From positions 1 to 34,664 of the IMG/VR virus record IMGVR_UViG_3300040960_002782: a stretch of DNA of 34,664 bases, one strand, 5' to 3'. Of this stretch, positions 16,500 through 23,886 are shown in pieces; within the stretch, counting starts at the first letter, position 1; every line of letters starts with the position of its first letter. The notes beneath the pieces were generated by a model, which saw only the letters and a program-made list of their open reading frames with translations, had not been told where the DNA came from and made no database searches. This DNA comes from a virus. Both the position numbers and the translations under genes were made by a program.

Positions 16500-17363
16500 T
16501 TAAAACATCTCCGTGGTTGAGAATTTGTCATCAGCACCTTCGCCCTTTGGCTCTTGGTCAGGTACTTCCTGTGAAAGTTTGTTGAACTGGGTTTCGAGAC
16601 CATCCACTTTATCAAGAAGCGGATTGAGTTTTTTATCCAGAGTGGCAGAGAACTGTTCGATCGCTTGGCTTTGATCTTGTTCTTCTACTGGTTCTTCTGG
16701 AGTTTCTGCATTGAGGTTGAACTCTTCGGCCAGTTCTTTTTTGAACTCACCTTTGAATGCGGAAAACTGCTCTTTCAGTGCTGCTTTAAGTTGCTCTTCA
16801 GTCACTTGGGTATCCTCGTCTATTGATGGAGTTTCTGGCACTTCATCGCCAGAAGAGAAAAATTCATTGAATGCCGCAAAAAAGCGGTCTTTCTTGGTGA
16901 AACAGGCTGAGAAGTCGATTTCTTCAAGAGCACTGCATTCAAGCTCGGTGGTTTCACCTTGCTTACGAGAGAATTGAAGGAGCGATGTACCTGTGGAGGC
17001 TGGGGAGTCAGTCGCAGCTAGGCCCATTAAATAACAACGCCCTTCGCCCTTGTAATCGGGGTTTGGCTCAATGGATGTGAATAGCTTTTGCTTTTTGCGG
17101 TTGGCTTCAAGCATGTAGTCGTTAGGCTCAAGCTTTGCGAACAGACGCATTTTGCCGTCTTTCTCTTCCGCTTTAAGCTCAACTACCTTGCCCCAGTTTT
17201 CACCGAAACCATAAAAACGACGATGCTCTGGCCAAATCAATGCTGGGTATTCTTCAATCGAATAATTCTCCGCCATTTGAGTTAACCATTCACGGGTGAT
17301 TTTACGTCCGTCTACGGTTGGCCCTTCTGTCGCTATGATTTTCCAGTCACTAATCTTTGGCAT
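16500..17363 (-). CDS. O: Capsid scaffold and protease (gpO)
   Basis: 287 aa. The first 140 residues are the gpO serine-protease domain. D18 and H47 sit one residue from the P2 catalytic Asp19 and His48, and candidate serines lie at S97 (LFTSIEPNP) and S120 (AATDSPAS). A linker and a coiled-coil scaffold part follow (about 190-270, rich in E and Q). It helps assemble the procapsid and then cleaves gpN, gpL and itself; that is P2 knowledge. Its ATG faces the divergent terminase promoter region. Confidence 0.9.
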   Translation of the reverse strand: MPKISDWKIIATEGPTVDGRKITREWLTQMAENYSIEEYPALIWPEHRRFYGFGENWGKVVELKAEEKDGKMRLFAKLEPNDYMLEANRKKQKLFTSIEPNPDYKGEGRCYLMGLAATDSPASTGTSLLQFSRKQGETTELECSALEEIDFSACFTKKDRFFAAFNEFFSSGDEVPETPSIDEDTQVTEEQLKAALKEQFSAFKGEFKKELAEEFNLNAETPEEPVEEQDQSQAIEQFSATLDKKLNPLLDKVDGLETQFNKLSQEVPDQEPKGEGADDKFSTTEMF

Positions 17364-17539
17364 TTACATACTCACATACTCAAAAGTTTGTTATTTACAT
17401 CTCGATTTACGCAAACAATACGCCTTTGAATGACTGCTTTCAGCCACTTCAATTCCTAGAAATTCGGATTTTGGCTAAATCCGAATTCATCCGAATTTCA
17501 CTTAGCCATTTGAGAGTTTTCGGGGCGTATGATGCAGCT
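17364..17539. promoter_or_regulatory. Divergent late promoter region
   Basis: This 176-bp gap holds no gene and separates the minus-strand scaffold operon from the plus-strand terminase operon. In P2 the same gap carries two promoters facing away from each other that are switched on by Ogr. A strong dyad is listed separately. No convincing sigma70 -35 box is visible on either side, which suits activator-dependent promoters. Confidence 0.6.
17461..17497. promoter_or_regulatory. Perfect 11-bp dyad with a third half-site, candidate late-activator operator
   Basis: AATTCGGATTT (17461-17471) and AAATCCGAATT (17477-17487) are exact reverse complements across 5 bp. A third copy of the half-site, ATCCGAATT, follows at 17489-17497, 11 bp from the matching part of the second. 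It lies 43-79 bp before the terminase start. The sequence is not the P2 Ogr box TGTTGT-N12-ACAACA, so the bound protein may be the local Ogr with a different specificity, or another regulator. Confidence 0.5.
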
Positions 17540-19318
17540 ATGGCATATTCAGACGAAATAAAAGAGGCCGCGAAAAAGCTTTATTTACGCGGATTACCTC
17601 CAAAGGAAATAGCGGCGCAACTTAACCTAAATAGTGACCGCATCATTTATACCTGGGCGGAGAAATTCGGCTGGGCTTTGTTGTTGAACGAACTTTCTGT
17701 AGAGGAAATGATTAACCGCCGTTTGGCCGTGTTAATTGATAAGGACGAGAAAACCGATCAGCAGCTTAAAGAGATGGATAAACTCATAGACCATCACGTT
17801 AAGTTGCTAAAAGCGAATGCCGATGCAAAAGCCAAAGCTCAACGCATGCTCTCGCAAGGCAGCTCGAAGGCAAATGATTCTGAACCAGCCAACCAAAGCC
17901 GTGGTGGTAACAGCAATCGCAAAAAGAGCCGTAAGAAAAACAGCATTGAGCACTTAGCCGAAGAAGACTTTAAACGCTGGCATGAATCGCTGTTCGAATA
18001 TCAGCATGTCATGCGTAACAATATTAAGCAGCGTATTCGCAACATTCTTAAATCACGCCAAATCGGTGCGACTTACTATTTCAGTGGTGAAGCGTTAGAA
18101 GATGCAATTCTAACGGGCGATAACCAAATATTTCTTTCTGCTTCTCGCGCTCAAGCAGAAGTTTTCCGCAGCTACATTATTGCCATTGGTAAAGAGTTTT
18201 TAGACATCGAGTTAACCGGCAACCCGATCATTCTTTCTAACGGCGCAGAACTACGATTCCTATCAACTAACAGCAAAACAGCACAGAGTTACCACGGCCA
18301 TGTTTATGTCGATGAATATTTCTGGATACCTAAGTTTGACGAGCTGAACAAACTTGCTTCGGCAATGGCTACGCATAAGAAGTGGCGCAAAACTTACTTT
18401 TCCACCCCATCATCGAAGATGCACCAGGCTTACCCATTTTGGACAGGCGACCAGTGGCGCAAAGGCAAAGAGTCTCGTGCAAAGATTGAATTCCCTACCT
18501 TTGAAGAATATCGCGACGGCGGCCGACTCTGCGACGATAAACAGTGGCGTTATGTTGTCACCATTGAAGATGCCGCGAATGGTGGTTGTGACCTATTTGA
18601 CATTGACGAACTTCGAGAAGAATACAGCCAAGACGACTTCAACAACCTGTTTATGTGTGTGTTTGTTGATGGTTCGCTTTCTGTCTTCAAGTTTTCAGAC
18701 CTTGAAAAAGGCATGGTAGATGCCGCCCACTGGCAAGACTTCAAGCCAAACAACAAACGACCTTTTGCCCATCGAGAAGTTTGGTTGGGTTACGACCCAA
18801 GCCGAACCCGAGATAACGCCTGCTTGGTGGTTGTGGCTCCGCCTGTCGTCGCGGGTGAACGGTTCCGAGTACTAGAAAAGCACTATTGGAAAGGGCTCAA
18901 CTTCCAATATCACGTTTCGGAAATCGAAAAAGTCTTTAAGCGCTACAAGGTGACTTACATCGGAGTAGATACCACGGGCATTGGCGGTGGTGTTTGGGAT
19001 TTGATTTCGAAGAAATACCCGCGTGAGACTCACGCAATCCACTACAGCAACGAACAAAAAAACCGCCTAGTGATGAAGATGATCGACGTTGTAGAAGCCA
19101 ACCGACTTCAATTTGATGCCGAACACAAAGACATTGCTATGGCGTTTATGGCGATTAAGCGAGTACCAACGGCCAGTGGTAACGCCATGACATTCAAAGC
19201 AGAGCGCAGCCAAACCACAGGCCACGCCGATGCATTCTGGGCTATCTCTCACGCCGTCGCTAATGAGCCGTTAGACCACTCAACACCAACTAAATCAACT
19301 TGGGCAACCGCAGCATGA
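17540..19318 (+). CDS. P: Terminase large subunit, ATPase (gpP)
   Basis: 592 aa from the ATG at 17540; the frame stays open upstream to 17357, but the extra residues read like translated promoter. Residues 13-45 form a helix-turn-helix ([20 protein letters not shown]). A Walker A-like element, [10 protein letters not shown], is at about 171-181 and Walker B, VYVDEYFW, at about 255-262. The C-terminal nuclease part includes [16 protein letters not shown] with its Asp. It drives ATP-powered DNA packaging with gpM at the portal. The stop overlaps the portal start as ATGA. Confidence 0.93.
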   Translation: MAYSDEIKEAAKKLYLRGLPPKEIAAQLNLNSDRIIYTWAEKFGWALLLNELSVEEMINRRLAVLIDKDEKTDQQLKEMDKLIDHHVKLLKANADAKAKAQRMLSQGSSKANDSEPANQSRGGNSNRKKSRKKNSIEHLAEEDFKRWHESLFEYQHVMRNNIKQRIRNILKSRQIGATYYFSGEALEDAILTGDNQIFLSASRAQAEVFRSYIIAIGKEFLDIELTGNPIILSNGAELRFLSTNSKTAQSYHGHVYVDEYFWIPKFDELNKLASAMATHKKWRKTYFSTPSSKMHQAYPFWTGDQWRKGKESRAKIEFPTFEEYRDGGRLCDDKQWRYVVTIEDAANGGCDLFDIDELREEYSQDDFNNLFMCVFVDGSLSVFKFSDLEKGMVDAAHWQDFKPNNKRPFAHREVWLGYDPSRTRDNACLVVVAPPVVAGERFRVLEKHYWKGLNFQYHVSEIEKVFKRYKVTYIGVDTTGIGGGVWDLISKKYPRETHAIHYSNEQKNRLVMKMIDVVEANRLQFDAEHKDIAMAFMAIKRVPTASGNAMTFKAERSQTTGHADAFWAISHAVANEPLDHSTPTKSTWATAA

Positions 19319-20343
19319 CCGAGCAAACAGAAACTTTAGTCAAACAAGAAGAACAAACACCCGAGTCGGTCTATCACATCGACTCCACTCCCGAAGCCAT
19401 CGACTCTAATAGTTGGATGACTTCCTACTCAGATTTGTTTTACAACGATTCCGACAATTATTGGGAACCGCCAATTTCACGCGCTGGATTAGCCGACATA
19501 GCCAGAGCCAACGCATATCACGGCTCTTTGCTGATTGCTCGGGCCAACTATGTCGCAGGACGATTTCAACAAGGTGGTTCGACTCGCCGCAGACACATTC
19601 AAGCCTTTTGCCGCGATTACTTCACCTTTGGTGATGCCGCTTTCTTAAAAATCCGTGATGGCTTTAAACGTGTAGTACGTTTGCACCCGTTACCTGGCAT
19701 GTATTTACGTAGGCGCAAAAATGGCAACATTGTCATTTTAGAGCGGGACAACCAGCAACGAGAATACCGCAAAGAAGATGTGATCTTCTTGCCTCAGTAC
19801 GACCCGCAGCAACAAGTTTATGGGTTACCCGATTACTTAGGCAGTATTCAGAGCAGCTTACTAAATAAAGATGCCACTCTATTTCGTCGCCGTTACTACA
19901 AGAACGGGGCTCATATGGGGTTCATTTTCTACGCTTCTGACCCGAACCTAAGTGAAGAAGACGAAAAGAAGATGAAGGAAACCATTGCCAGCTCCAAAGG
20001 CGTAGGTAATTTCCGCAGCATGTTTGTGAACATTCCAAACGGCAAAGAGAAAGGGATTCAGCTAATCCCCGTGGGCGACATTGCCACTAAGGACGAATTT
20101 GAGCGAATTAAGAATATTACCGCCCAAGATATTCTAGTGGGCCATCGCTTCCCAGTAGGTAAAGCAGGGATCATCCCTCAAGGTACCACCAGTTTAGGCG
20201 ACCCGATTAAGATTGGCAGTGAATATGCCAAAGATGAAATCATTCCAGTTTGTGAACTGATTATGGATGAAGTGAACAGTGACCCAGAGATCCCCAAACG
20301 GCTCCATTTAAAGTTTGATACCGATACGGGAACAACTGCATAA
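19315..20343 (+). CDS. Q: Portal protein (gpQ)
   Basis: 342 aa from ATG 19315; a TTG five codons upstream is less likely. Recognisable gpQ/PBSX-portal features are [35 protein letters not shown], the [21 protein letters not shown] core, [22 protein letters not shown] and the C-terminal [20 protein letters not shown]. It forms the dodecameric ring at the packaging vertex. The gene ends 2 bp before a LexA-type box. Confidence 0.93.
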   Translation: MTEQTETLVKQEEQTPESVYHIDSTPEAIDSNSWMTSYSDLFYNDSDNYWEPPISRAGLADIARANAYHGSLLIARANYVAGRFQQGGSTRRRHIQAFCRDYFTFGDAAFLKIRDGFKRVVRLHPLPGMYLRRRKNGNIVILERDNQQREYRKEDVIFLPQYDPQQQVYGLPDYLGSIQSSLLNKDATLFRRRYYKNGAHMGFIFYASDPNLSEEDEKKMKETIASSKGVGNFRSMFVNIPNGKEKGIQLIPVGDIATKDEFERIKNITAQDILVGHRFPVGKAGIIPQGTTSLGDPIKIGSEYAKDEIIPVCELIMDEVNSDPEIPKRLHLKFDTDTGTTA

Positions 20344-20363
20344 AACTGTACATAAATACAGTT
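20344..20363 (+). promoter_or_regulatory. LexA (SOS) box upstream of ogr
   Basis: CTGTACATAAATACAG at 20346-20361 is CTG-N10-CAG with an A/T-rich centre, the SOS box form. It ends 49 bp before the ogr start codon. LexA there would block transcription reading into ogr until DNA damage. Confidence 0.65.
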
Positions 20364-20376
20364 TATGACTTAATAT

Positions 20377-20395
20377 TGAACTGTCAGTCAGTTCA
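20377..20395. promoter_or_regulatory. Second dyad between the LexA box and ogr
   Basis: TGAACTG (20377-20383) and CAGTTCA (20389-20395) are exact reverse complements around 5 bp. It starts 16 bp after the SOS box and ends 14 bp before the ogr ATG. TAATAT at 20371-20376 could be the -10 element, which would put the dyad at the transcription start, where a repressor would act. The binding protein is unknown. Confidence 0.45.
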
Positions 20396-20409
20396 GCTAG
20401 GTCATTGTT

Positions 20410-20661
20410 ATGAGAGTGTTTTGCCCAGAATGCGGTGAAAAAAGCCGCATCCAGAAATCAAACAGAATAAGTGCTAAGTACGCAGATTTATATTGCTCTT
20501 GCAGTGACCCTGAATGTGGTCACTCATTTGTGATGAACTTGTCTTTTAGTCATTCTCTTAGCCCTAGTGCTAAAACCACTTCACAGTTAGCCTTTAATAT
20601 GATCAATGCTTTAGCACCAGAACATAGAGAAGAATTAAAGCAGCAGCTTTCTATTCTATAA
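20410..20661 (+). CDS. ogr: Ogr/Delta late gene activator
   Basis: 83 aa with Ogr zinc-finger spacing C5-x2-C8-x22-C31-x4-C36, as in P2 Ogr and P4 Delta. After the finger comes HSFVMNLSFSHSLSPS, matching the conserved aromatic and hydroxyl residues of the family. Ogr proteins contact the alpha subunit of RNA polymerase and activate late promoters. In P2 ogr sits among late tail genes; here it stands behind its own LexA box beside the portal gene. Its last 6 bp overlap the end of the convergent 72-aa gene. Confidence 0.9.
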   Translation: MRVFCPECGEKSRIQKSNRISAKYADLYCSCSDPECGHSFVMNLSFSHSLSPSAKTTSQLAFNMINALAPEHREELKQQLSIL

Positions 20662-20874
20662 TTTAAAGTTAGGACTATCCGCTTCATCAGCCATCCCAAT
20701 AATAGACTGGATGGCTTTTATTTTTTCATCATCCAAAAGATGAGTAAACTTGGGCAATATACCCTCAAGTAACATTCTCCCCGCCTCCTCTCTTCCCTCT
20801 CCTTCAGAACTGACGGCCACACCATCAATAATTACATCCAAAGCTGATTGGAATAGCTGCTTTTCTTTAGACAT
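20656..20874 (-). CDS. Small LexA-controlled protein, candidate antirepressor (Tum analogue)
   Basis: 72 aa from ATG 20874, with AAGGG 9 bp upstream. A longer reading to 20958 would put the LexA box inside the coding part, so the shorter start is preferred. The protein is helical and acidic (LFQSALDVIIDGVAVSSEGEGREEAGRMLLEGILPKF). I recognise no family. In phage 186 the CI repressor resists RecA and a LexA-controlled antirepressor, Tum, inactivates it; this prophage has a 186-type CI and this SOS-boxed small gene. The Tum role is inference from regulation alone, and there is no sequence likeness that I can see. Confidence 0.7.
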   Translation of the reverse strand: MSKEKQLFQSALDVIIDGVAVSSEGEGREEAGRMLLEGILPKFTHLLDDEKIKAIQSIIGMADEADSPNFKL

Positions 20875-20905
20875 ATCAATACCCTTACCAGTGACACTGA
20901 AAATA

Positions 20906-20925
20906 TACTGTATATCCATACAGGT
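20906..20925 (-). promoter_or_regulatory. LexA (SOS) box upstream of the 72-aa gene
   Basis: On the minus strand CTGTATGGATATACAG (20908-20923) is CTG-N10-CAG, flanked by A/T, very near the LexA consensus. TATATT right after it can serve as a -10 element. It lies 32 bp before the start codon at 20874. Confidence 0.75.
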
Positions 20926-20994
20926 TTCTAGTTGTATTCTTAGACCTGCTTCACTCATATGCCATTTTCCTTAAGTTTTAGTGTTCGACCAAAT

Positions 20995-21025
20995 AGCCAA
21001 TACCTTTCGTATCGGCTCATTTTTA
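20995..21025 (+). terminator. Possible terminator of the ogr transcript
   Basis: AGCC-A-ATAC pairs with GTAT-C-GGCT around CTTTC, with one mismatch, and is followed by CATTTTTATT. If it works, the ogr transcript would run antisense across the whole 72-aa gene and its promoter before ending here. Confidence 0.35.
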
Positions 21026-21472
21026 TTCATACATTTACCAAACTATCACGGCTTTAAAATTTCCAAAGTCGCCCGTATTTACTGGGTTGAGTCAGTTGGT
21101 TTAGAAGCCAAAATATCAAACTGAAATAGAATCCAATTTGACGATAGATACGATCAGCGTTTTTTTCGTGCTACGAAGTCAGGCTTAAAAAAATGGATCT
21201 GTGCTTAGTAAAATTGAAGTTAAGAGGTTTGAGAAGGAGGGTGTATTTATAGTTGCGATTTGATGGAACACTGTCAATAGGCATATATGAGGGTAAGGTC
21301 TTGCCATGTGTGCTGATGTGCGATATACGCGCAAATACACACATGGACAAAAGAAAAACCAGCCACACCAACGACCTATAATGCTCTGATTTTTAAAGCA
21401 TACTTTTTTGAACCCACTAGTGTTCAAACCGTACACCGAAAGTCACTTTTCATTAATGTGACAAACATCAAA
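21026..21472. other. Intergenic region without a supported gene, holding a structured hairpin
   Basis: Open frames here (for example 21171-21436 minus) have poor composition and no ribosome site. The main feature is a two-stem concentric hairpin at 21304-21346. Outer 9-bp stem CCATGTGTG/CACACATGG, 4x4 internal loop, inner 6-bp stem with one G-U pair, loop ATATA. A smaller inverted repeat, GTCAC/GTGAC, is at 21442-21462 just past the rha stop. Confidence 0.55.
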
Positions 21473-22150
21473 TCAGAAAGGACATCTTGCCCCGTACTTG
21501 GCTAGTACTTTAGCAATGTACTCCCACAACTCATTCAAATCGCGATATTCCAAATAAAAGTTACTGTCGACGAATTGCGAGCCACTTGATGAAAAGTTAG
21601 GTGCTGTATTGCCCTTGCCACCGATACCTAATTCAAAAGTCGCGGCAAACTTGCCACCTTTAGGTCTTACATTGAATTTGATGTGATATGTCCAATGGGT
21701 TTCAGATTGGCAACGCTGATAGTGAGCCGGTATCCATCCAGAGTCGTAAAAGTTTGGGTAGGTGTGGTTTGGGAGTTGATTGCCAGCGAACGGCGGAAGT
21801 GTTGGAAGGTTTGAACGAAGTTGGTTAGCCATTTGATTAAAGGCGTTGATGTAGGCTTCTTTGATTGCTGCAGCTTTCTTGCCTGTGAAACCCATCACCA
21901 AGAACATAAACCCGTCTTTGGTCATTTCCCAAAGCGGAAGTTTACGACCAGAGCCGTCTCGATAATCACTGAGCGTAAAATTGCGCTCAGTGAATTCTTT
22001 AGAGCAATCTAAAGCTTCTATCTTACGCAAAACATCTTTGTGCTGCTTACCAAAAGCCTGAGAAACTAGCTTAGATGTGGTGACAAGTTCACCTGAATGT
22101 TCAAAGACAAGATCAGAAGAACCTAAAGTTACAGTGATTTGATTGGTCAT
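21473..22150 (-). CDS. rha: Rha-type phage regulatory protein
   Basis: 225 aa. Start 22150 is set by AAGGAGGT 5 bp before the ATG. Residues 20-110 match the pRha domain: ELVTTSKLVSQAFGKQHKDVLRKIE, FTERNFTLSDYRDGSGRKLPLWEMTKDGFMFLVMGFTGKKAAAIKEAYINAFNQM. The last 100 residues are a separate aromatic- and glycine-rich domain I cannot name (GWIPAHYQRCQSETHWTYHIKFNVRPKGGKF). Rha proteins act as antirepressor-like regulators. The frame is open without a stop back to 22282, so an icd-like leader is fused in frame, and a C4-type RNA lies upstream. Confidence 0.8.
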   Translation of the reverse strand: MTNQITVTLGSSDLVFEHSGELVTTSKLVSQAFGKQHKDVLRKIEALDCSKEFTERNFTLSDYRDGSGRKLPLWEMTKDGFMFLVMGFTGKKAAAIKEAYINAFNQMANQLRSNLPTLPPFAGNQLPNHTYPNFYDSGWIPAHYQRCQSETHWTYHIKFNVRPKGGKFAATFELGIGGKGNTAPNFSSSGSQFVDSNFYLEYRDLNELWEYIAKVLAKYGARCPF

Positions 22151-22282
22151 GGTGACCTCCTTGGAATGATTTTGTAAATCACCACTCAAAGGTCTCAATC
22201 TATGGGTGGTGAACTGAACAAGGTTGAGACTACCGCTTCCAAGGATACGGCCAGCAAAAAGCTGCCTCGCCCAGCCCACCAT
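22151..22282 (-). CDS. icd/ash-like leader peptide fused in frame to rha
   Basis: From ATG 22282 the reading is MVGWARQLFAGRILG and onward, running straight into the Rha start without a stop. Leaders starting MVG(R/W)A before antirepressor or Rha genes are the icd/ash type of P1, P4 and many prophages, whose translation is the target of C4 antisense RNA. The nucleotide stretch 22222-22244 inside it is complementary in three blocks to the RNA at 22389-22475. Whether the 44-residue leader is released or extends Rha to 269 aa is unknown. Confidence 0.55.
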
Positions 22283-22388
22283 AATTCTAAAATCAACCAG
22301 CTCAATTTTGAGCCCGTTGAAATATTTGTCACTGTTTGACTAACTATCGTACAAACAAGCAAATCTCAGGTGTGCTAAAGCTACGCAT

Positions 22389-22475
22389 AAAAAAAAACCA
22401 GCAAAAAGCTGGCGTCTATGCGCCTTGGAAATTAAAGCGGGGTCTCAATCCCGGCACTGGATTTTGCCAGTGCTC
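22389..22475 (-). ncRNA. C4-type antisense RNA
   Basis: Read on the minus strand: a 7-bp hairpin (GCACTGG/CCAGTGC, 22454-22473), then GGGATTGAGACCCCGCTTT, then TTTCCAAGG, a short GGCG/CGCC hairpin, and the terminator CCAGC-TTTTT-GCTGG followed by nine T (22389-22412). The pieces TTGAGAC, CCGCTT and TTCCAAGG are complementary, in order, to the rha leader at 22222-22244. This matches the layout of the P1/P4 C4 RNA: paired stems, complementary loops and a target ahead of an antirepressor-like gene. A weak promoter, TTGACT-18-TAACCT, would start it near 22473. Confidence 0.7.
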
Positions 22476-22517
22476 TAGTAGGTTAGCCGATGTGATCTAT
22501 ACTAGTCAATGACGGGT

Positions 22518-22555
22518 ATTGATTAATATTGATGTATATTGATTAAGATTTGACA
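22518..22555. promoter_or_regulatory. Phased 10-bp operator array upstream of the C4/rha unit
   Basis: ATTGAT occurs at 22518, 22528 and 22538, exactly 10 bp apart, and a related ATTTGAC follows from 22548. Same-face spacing points to a protein that binds cooperatively along one side of the helix. The array has the same TTGA core and step as the one between cox and cI. Confidence 0.55.
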
Positions 22556-22704
22556 ATGTGAAGATTGTTTGAAGTTTTCAACTGAGGTATAGTCCGGCTT
22601 CTAAAAAATAGTGTATATTATTTTTTGTACTCCTATCCCACGTCATAAAGTGACATAAGAAAATGTAGCTCACATTTTTCTACGCAGATATCTAAGGGTA
22701 TAAA
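22556..22704 (+). promoter_or_regulatory. Upstream region of the accessory two-gene operon
   Basis: The region has no gene. GTCA/TGAC (22642-22654 region) and AAAATGT/ACATTTT (22670-22688, 5-nt loop) are inverted repeats just ahead of the operon, so self-regulation is possible. TATATTATTTTTTG around 22612 is a likely A/T-rich promoter part. AAGGGT lies 5 bp before the TTG start at 22705. Confidence 0.4.
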
Positions 22705-23484
22705 TTGCAAGCAGCACACGCAACTAAGACTAACGAATTACTTGACTCACTAATGGAAGCTATCGCTTCTGACACTGTGTTGAGTGAATTCGAGCAAGCT
22801 TACTACAAGAGAGAAGCAGAAAAGTTACCTGATGCGGCACATACGCATTTGGTCCTAACTCTGCTATATACCTCTTTGCGTCATCAAAAGCTTACTCTTG
22901 TCCATGCTCAAGAAGCATTGCGTCTATCAGAGCCGGGCGAACTCGCATCCTATGCCAATGCGATCTGGGCCATGAATTATGTGGGTGCTGCCAAGTCTCT
23001 ATACGACCTAATGTCTCAATGCGATTTTGAACTCTTCCCAGAGGTCATTATTGAAAACATGGTCGTTGCAAGTCGCTTTTACAATGATTATCAATTGACA
23101 GAGAAGTTACTTTCATACCTTTCTGAAAGTGATTACCTAGAGCCTGAGTCGCGCAACCTTGCGATAAAGCAACAAAATCTCGCAATTGCTCACGAGTACT
23201 TCGGCATTACAGCTCAAGAGCTTCTTGATGTGTCGATGATTGCATCAGAAGTTGTTGAAAAGCTAGATGTTGCTGTTCCTGTCGATTCAAAGGCCTACAT
23301 TCTCCCTGAATCACATCATTTAAGTGTTGTATTCGAAGTACAATGCTCTGTTGATGAAGCTTTCGACCTAAACTGGGAACTTAGCTCAGCACTAGTCGAG
23401 CGCGGGTTAGATGATTGTAATATTGTGGCTCGCTTTGACATTGAAAGCTCAAAGCCACAGCTTGTTGCAGGAGGTGCGGTCTAA
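22705..23484 (+). CDS. Helical-repeat protein, first gene of the HEPN accessory operon
   Basis: 259 aa, starting at TTG 22705 with AAGGGT close by; the next ATG (22753) would remove 16 residues. Residues 20-185 read as TPR-like helical pairs (THLVLTLLYTSLRHQKLTLVHAQEALRLSEPGEL, then SYANAIWAMNYVGAAKSLYDLM, then YNDYQLTEKLLSYLSES). The last 60 residues form a beta-rich part (HHLSVVFEVQCSVDEAFDLNWEL). It shares one base with the HEPN-like gene that follows (TAATG), so both are made together. Function unknown; sensor or antitoxin for the second protein is inference. Confidence 0.8.
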   Translation: MQAAHATKTNELLDSLMEAIASDTVLSEFEQAYYKREAEKLPDAAHTHLVLTLLYTSLRHQKLTLVHAQEALRLSEPGELASYANAIWAMNYVGAAKSLYDLMSQCDFELFPEVIIENMVVASRFYNDYQLTEKLLSYLSESDYLEPESRNLAIKQQNLAIAHEYFGITAQELLDVSMIASEVVEKLDVAVPVDSKAYILPESHHLSVVFEVQCSVDEAFDLNWELSSALVERGLDDCNIVARFDIESSKPQLVAGGAV

Positions 23485-23885
23485 TGCCAGTAACAACTGA
23501 CGAACTGATAGCTCATACGCATTCTCTACTAAACTCGGCTTCAAATGAGGCCGAGTACCGCAACGTTGTAAGTAAAGGCTATTATGGAATGTACCATTCG
23601 GTTCTATCCATACTTGATAACGCCCCACCAAGTGTTATTGGTCAAGGGGTACATGCATCGCTTATCTCATACTTACAGTCACGTGATGTGAGACACAGTG
23701 AACGCCACAATCATATGTCTCTCAAAGCGTTAGCTATGGTTCTAGCTCAATACAAAGACAAGCGTGTGGTTGCTGACTACAAACTTGAGGCTACTGTTAC
23801 TAAAGAACACGCTGAAGATATCGCTAACGCCGCAACTCGTCTTAAAGATAAATGTGACGGCCTAGTAACATCCCTAGACAAATAG
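23484..23885 (+). CDS. HEPN-like protein, second gene of the accessory operon
   Basis: 133 aa, all helical. The segment EAEYRNVVSKGYYGMYHSVLSIL resembles the first helices of HEPN families that read YR..VS.AYYA.FH. R70 and H75 in RHSERH give R-x4-H, the catalytic motif of HEPN RNases, and R70-x6-H77 is also possible. HEPN proteins act as RNA-cutting toxins or as their inactive partners in defence and toxin-antitoxin systems. The gene ends one base before the end of the convergent replication gene, with no terminator between. An effector role is inference. Confidence 0.7.
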   Translation: MPVTTDELIAHTHSLLNSASNEAEYRNVVSKGYYGMYHSVLSILDNAPPSVIGQGVHASLISYLQSRDVRHSERHNHMSLKALAMVLAQYKDKRVVADYKLEATVTKEHAEDIANAATRLKDKCDGLVTSLDK

Positions 23886-23886
23886 C

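Noticed and set aside
17357-17539. N-terminal extension of the terminase by 61 residues
   Set aside because: The extension runs through the divergent promoter and its perfect dyad and ends where the normal gpP start [14 protein letters not shown] appears.
21171-21436. Minus-strand frames of 66 and 83 residues in the gap before rha
   Set aside because: They overlap each other, have low-quality composition and no ribosome site; a hairpin rather than a gene is the clear feature there.
22385-22475. P2-type cos between portal and gpA in the G-rich stretch AAAGCGGGGTC
   Set aside because: The same bases are explained by the C4-type RNA with its pairing blocks and terminator; HP1-type gene order places cos at the left end instead.
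22518-22545. ATTGAT repeats as a CRISPR array
   Set aside because: The units are only 6 bp with 4-bp gaps, with no spacers of CRISPR length and no cas genes.
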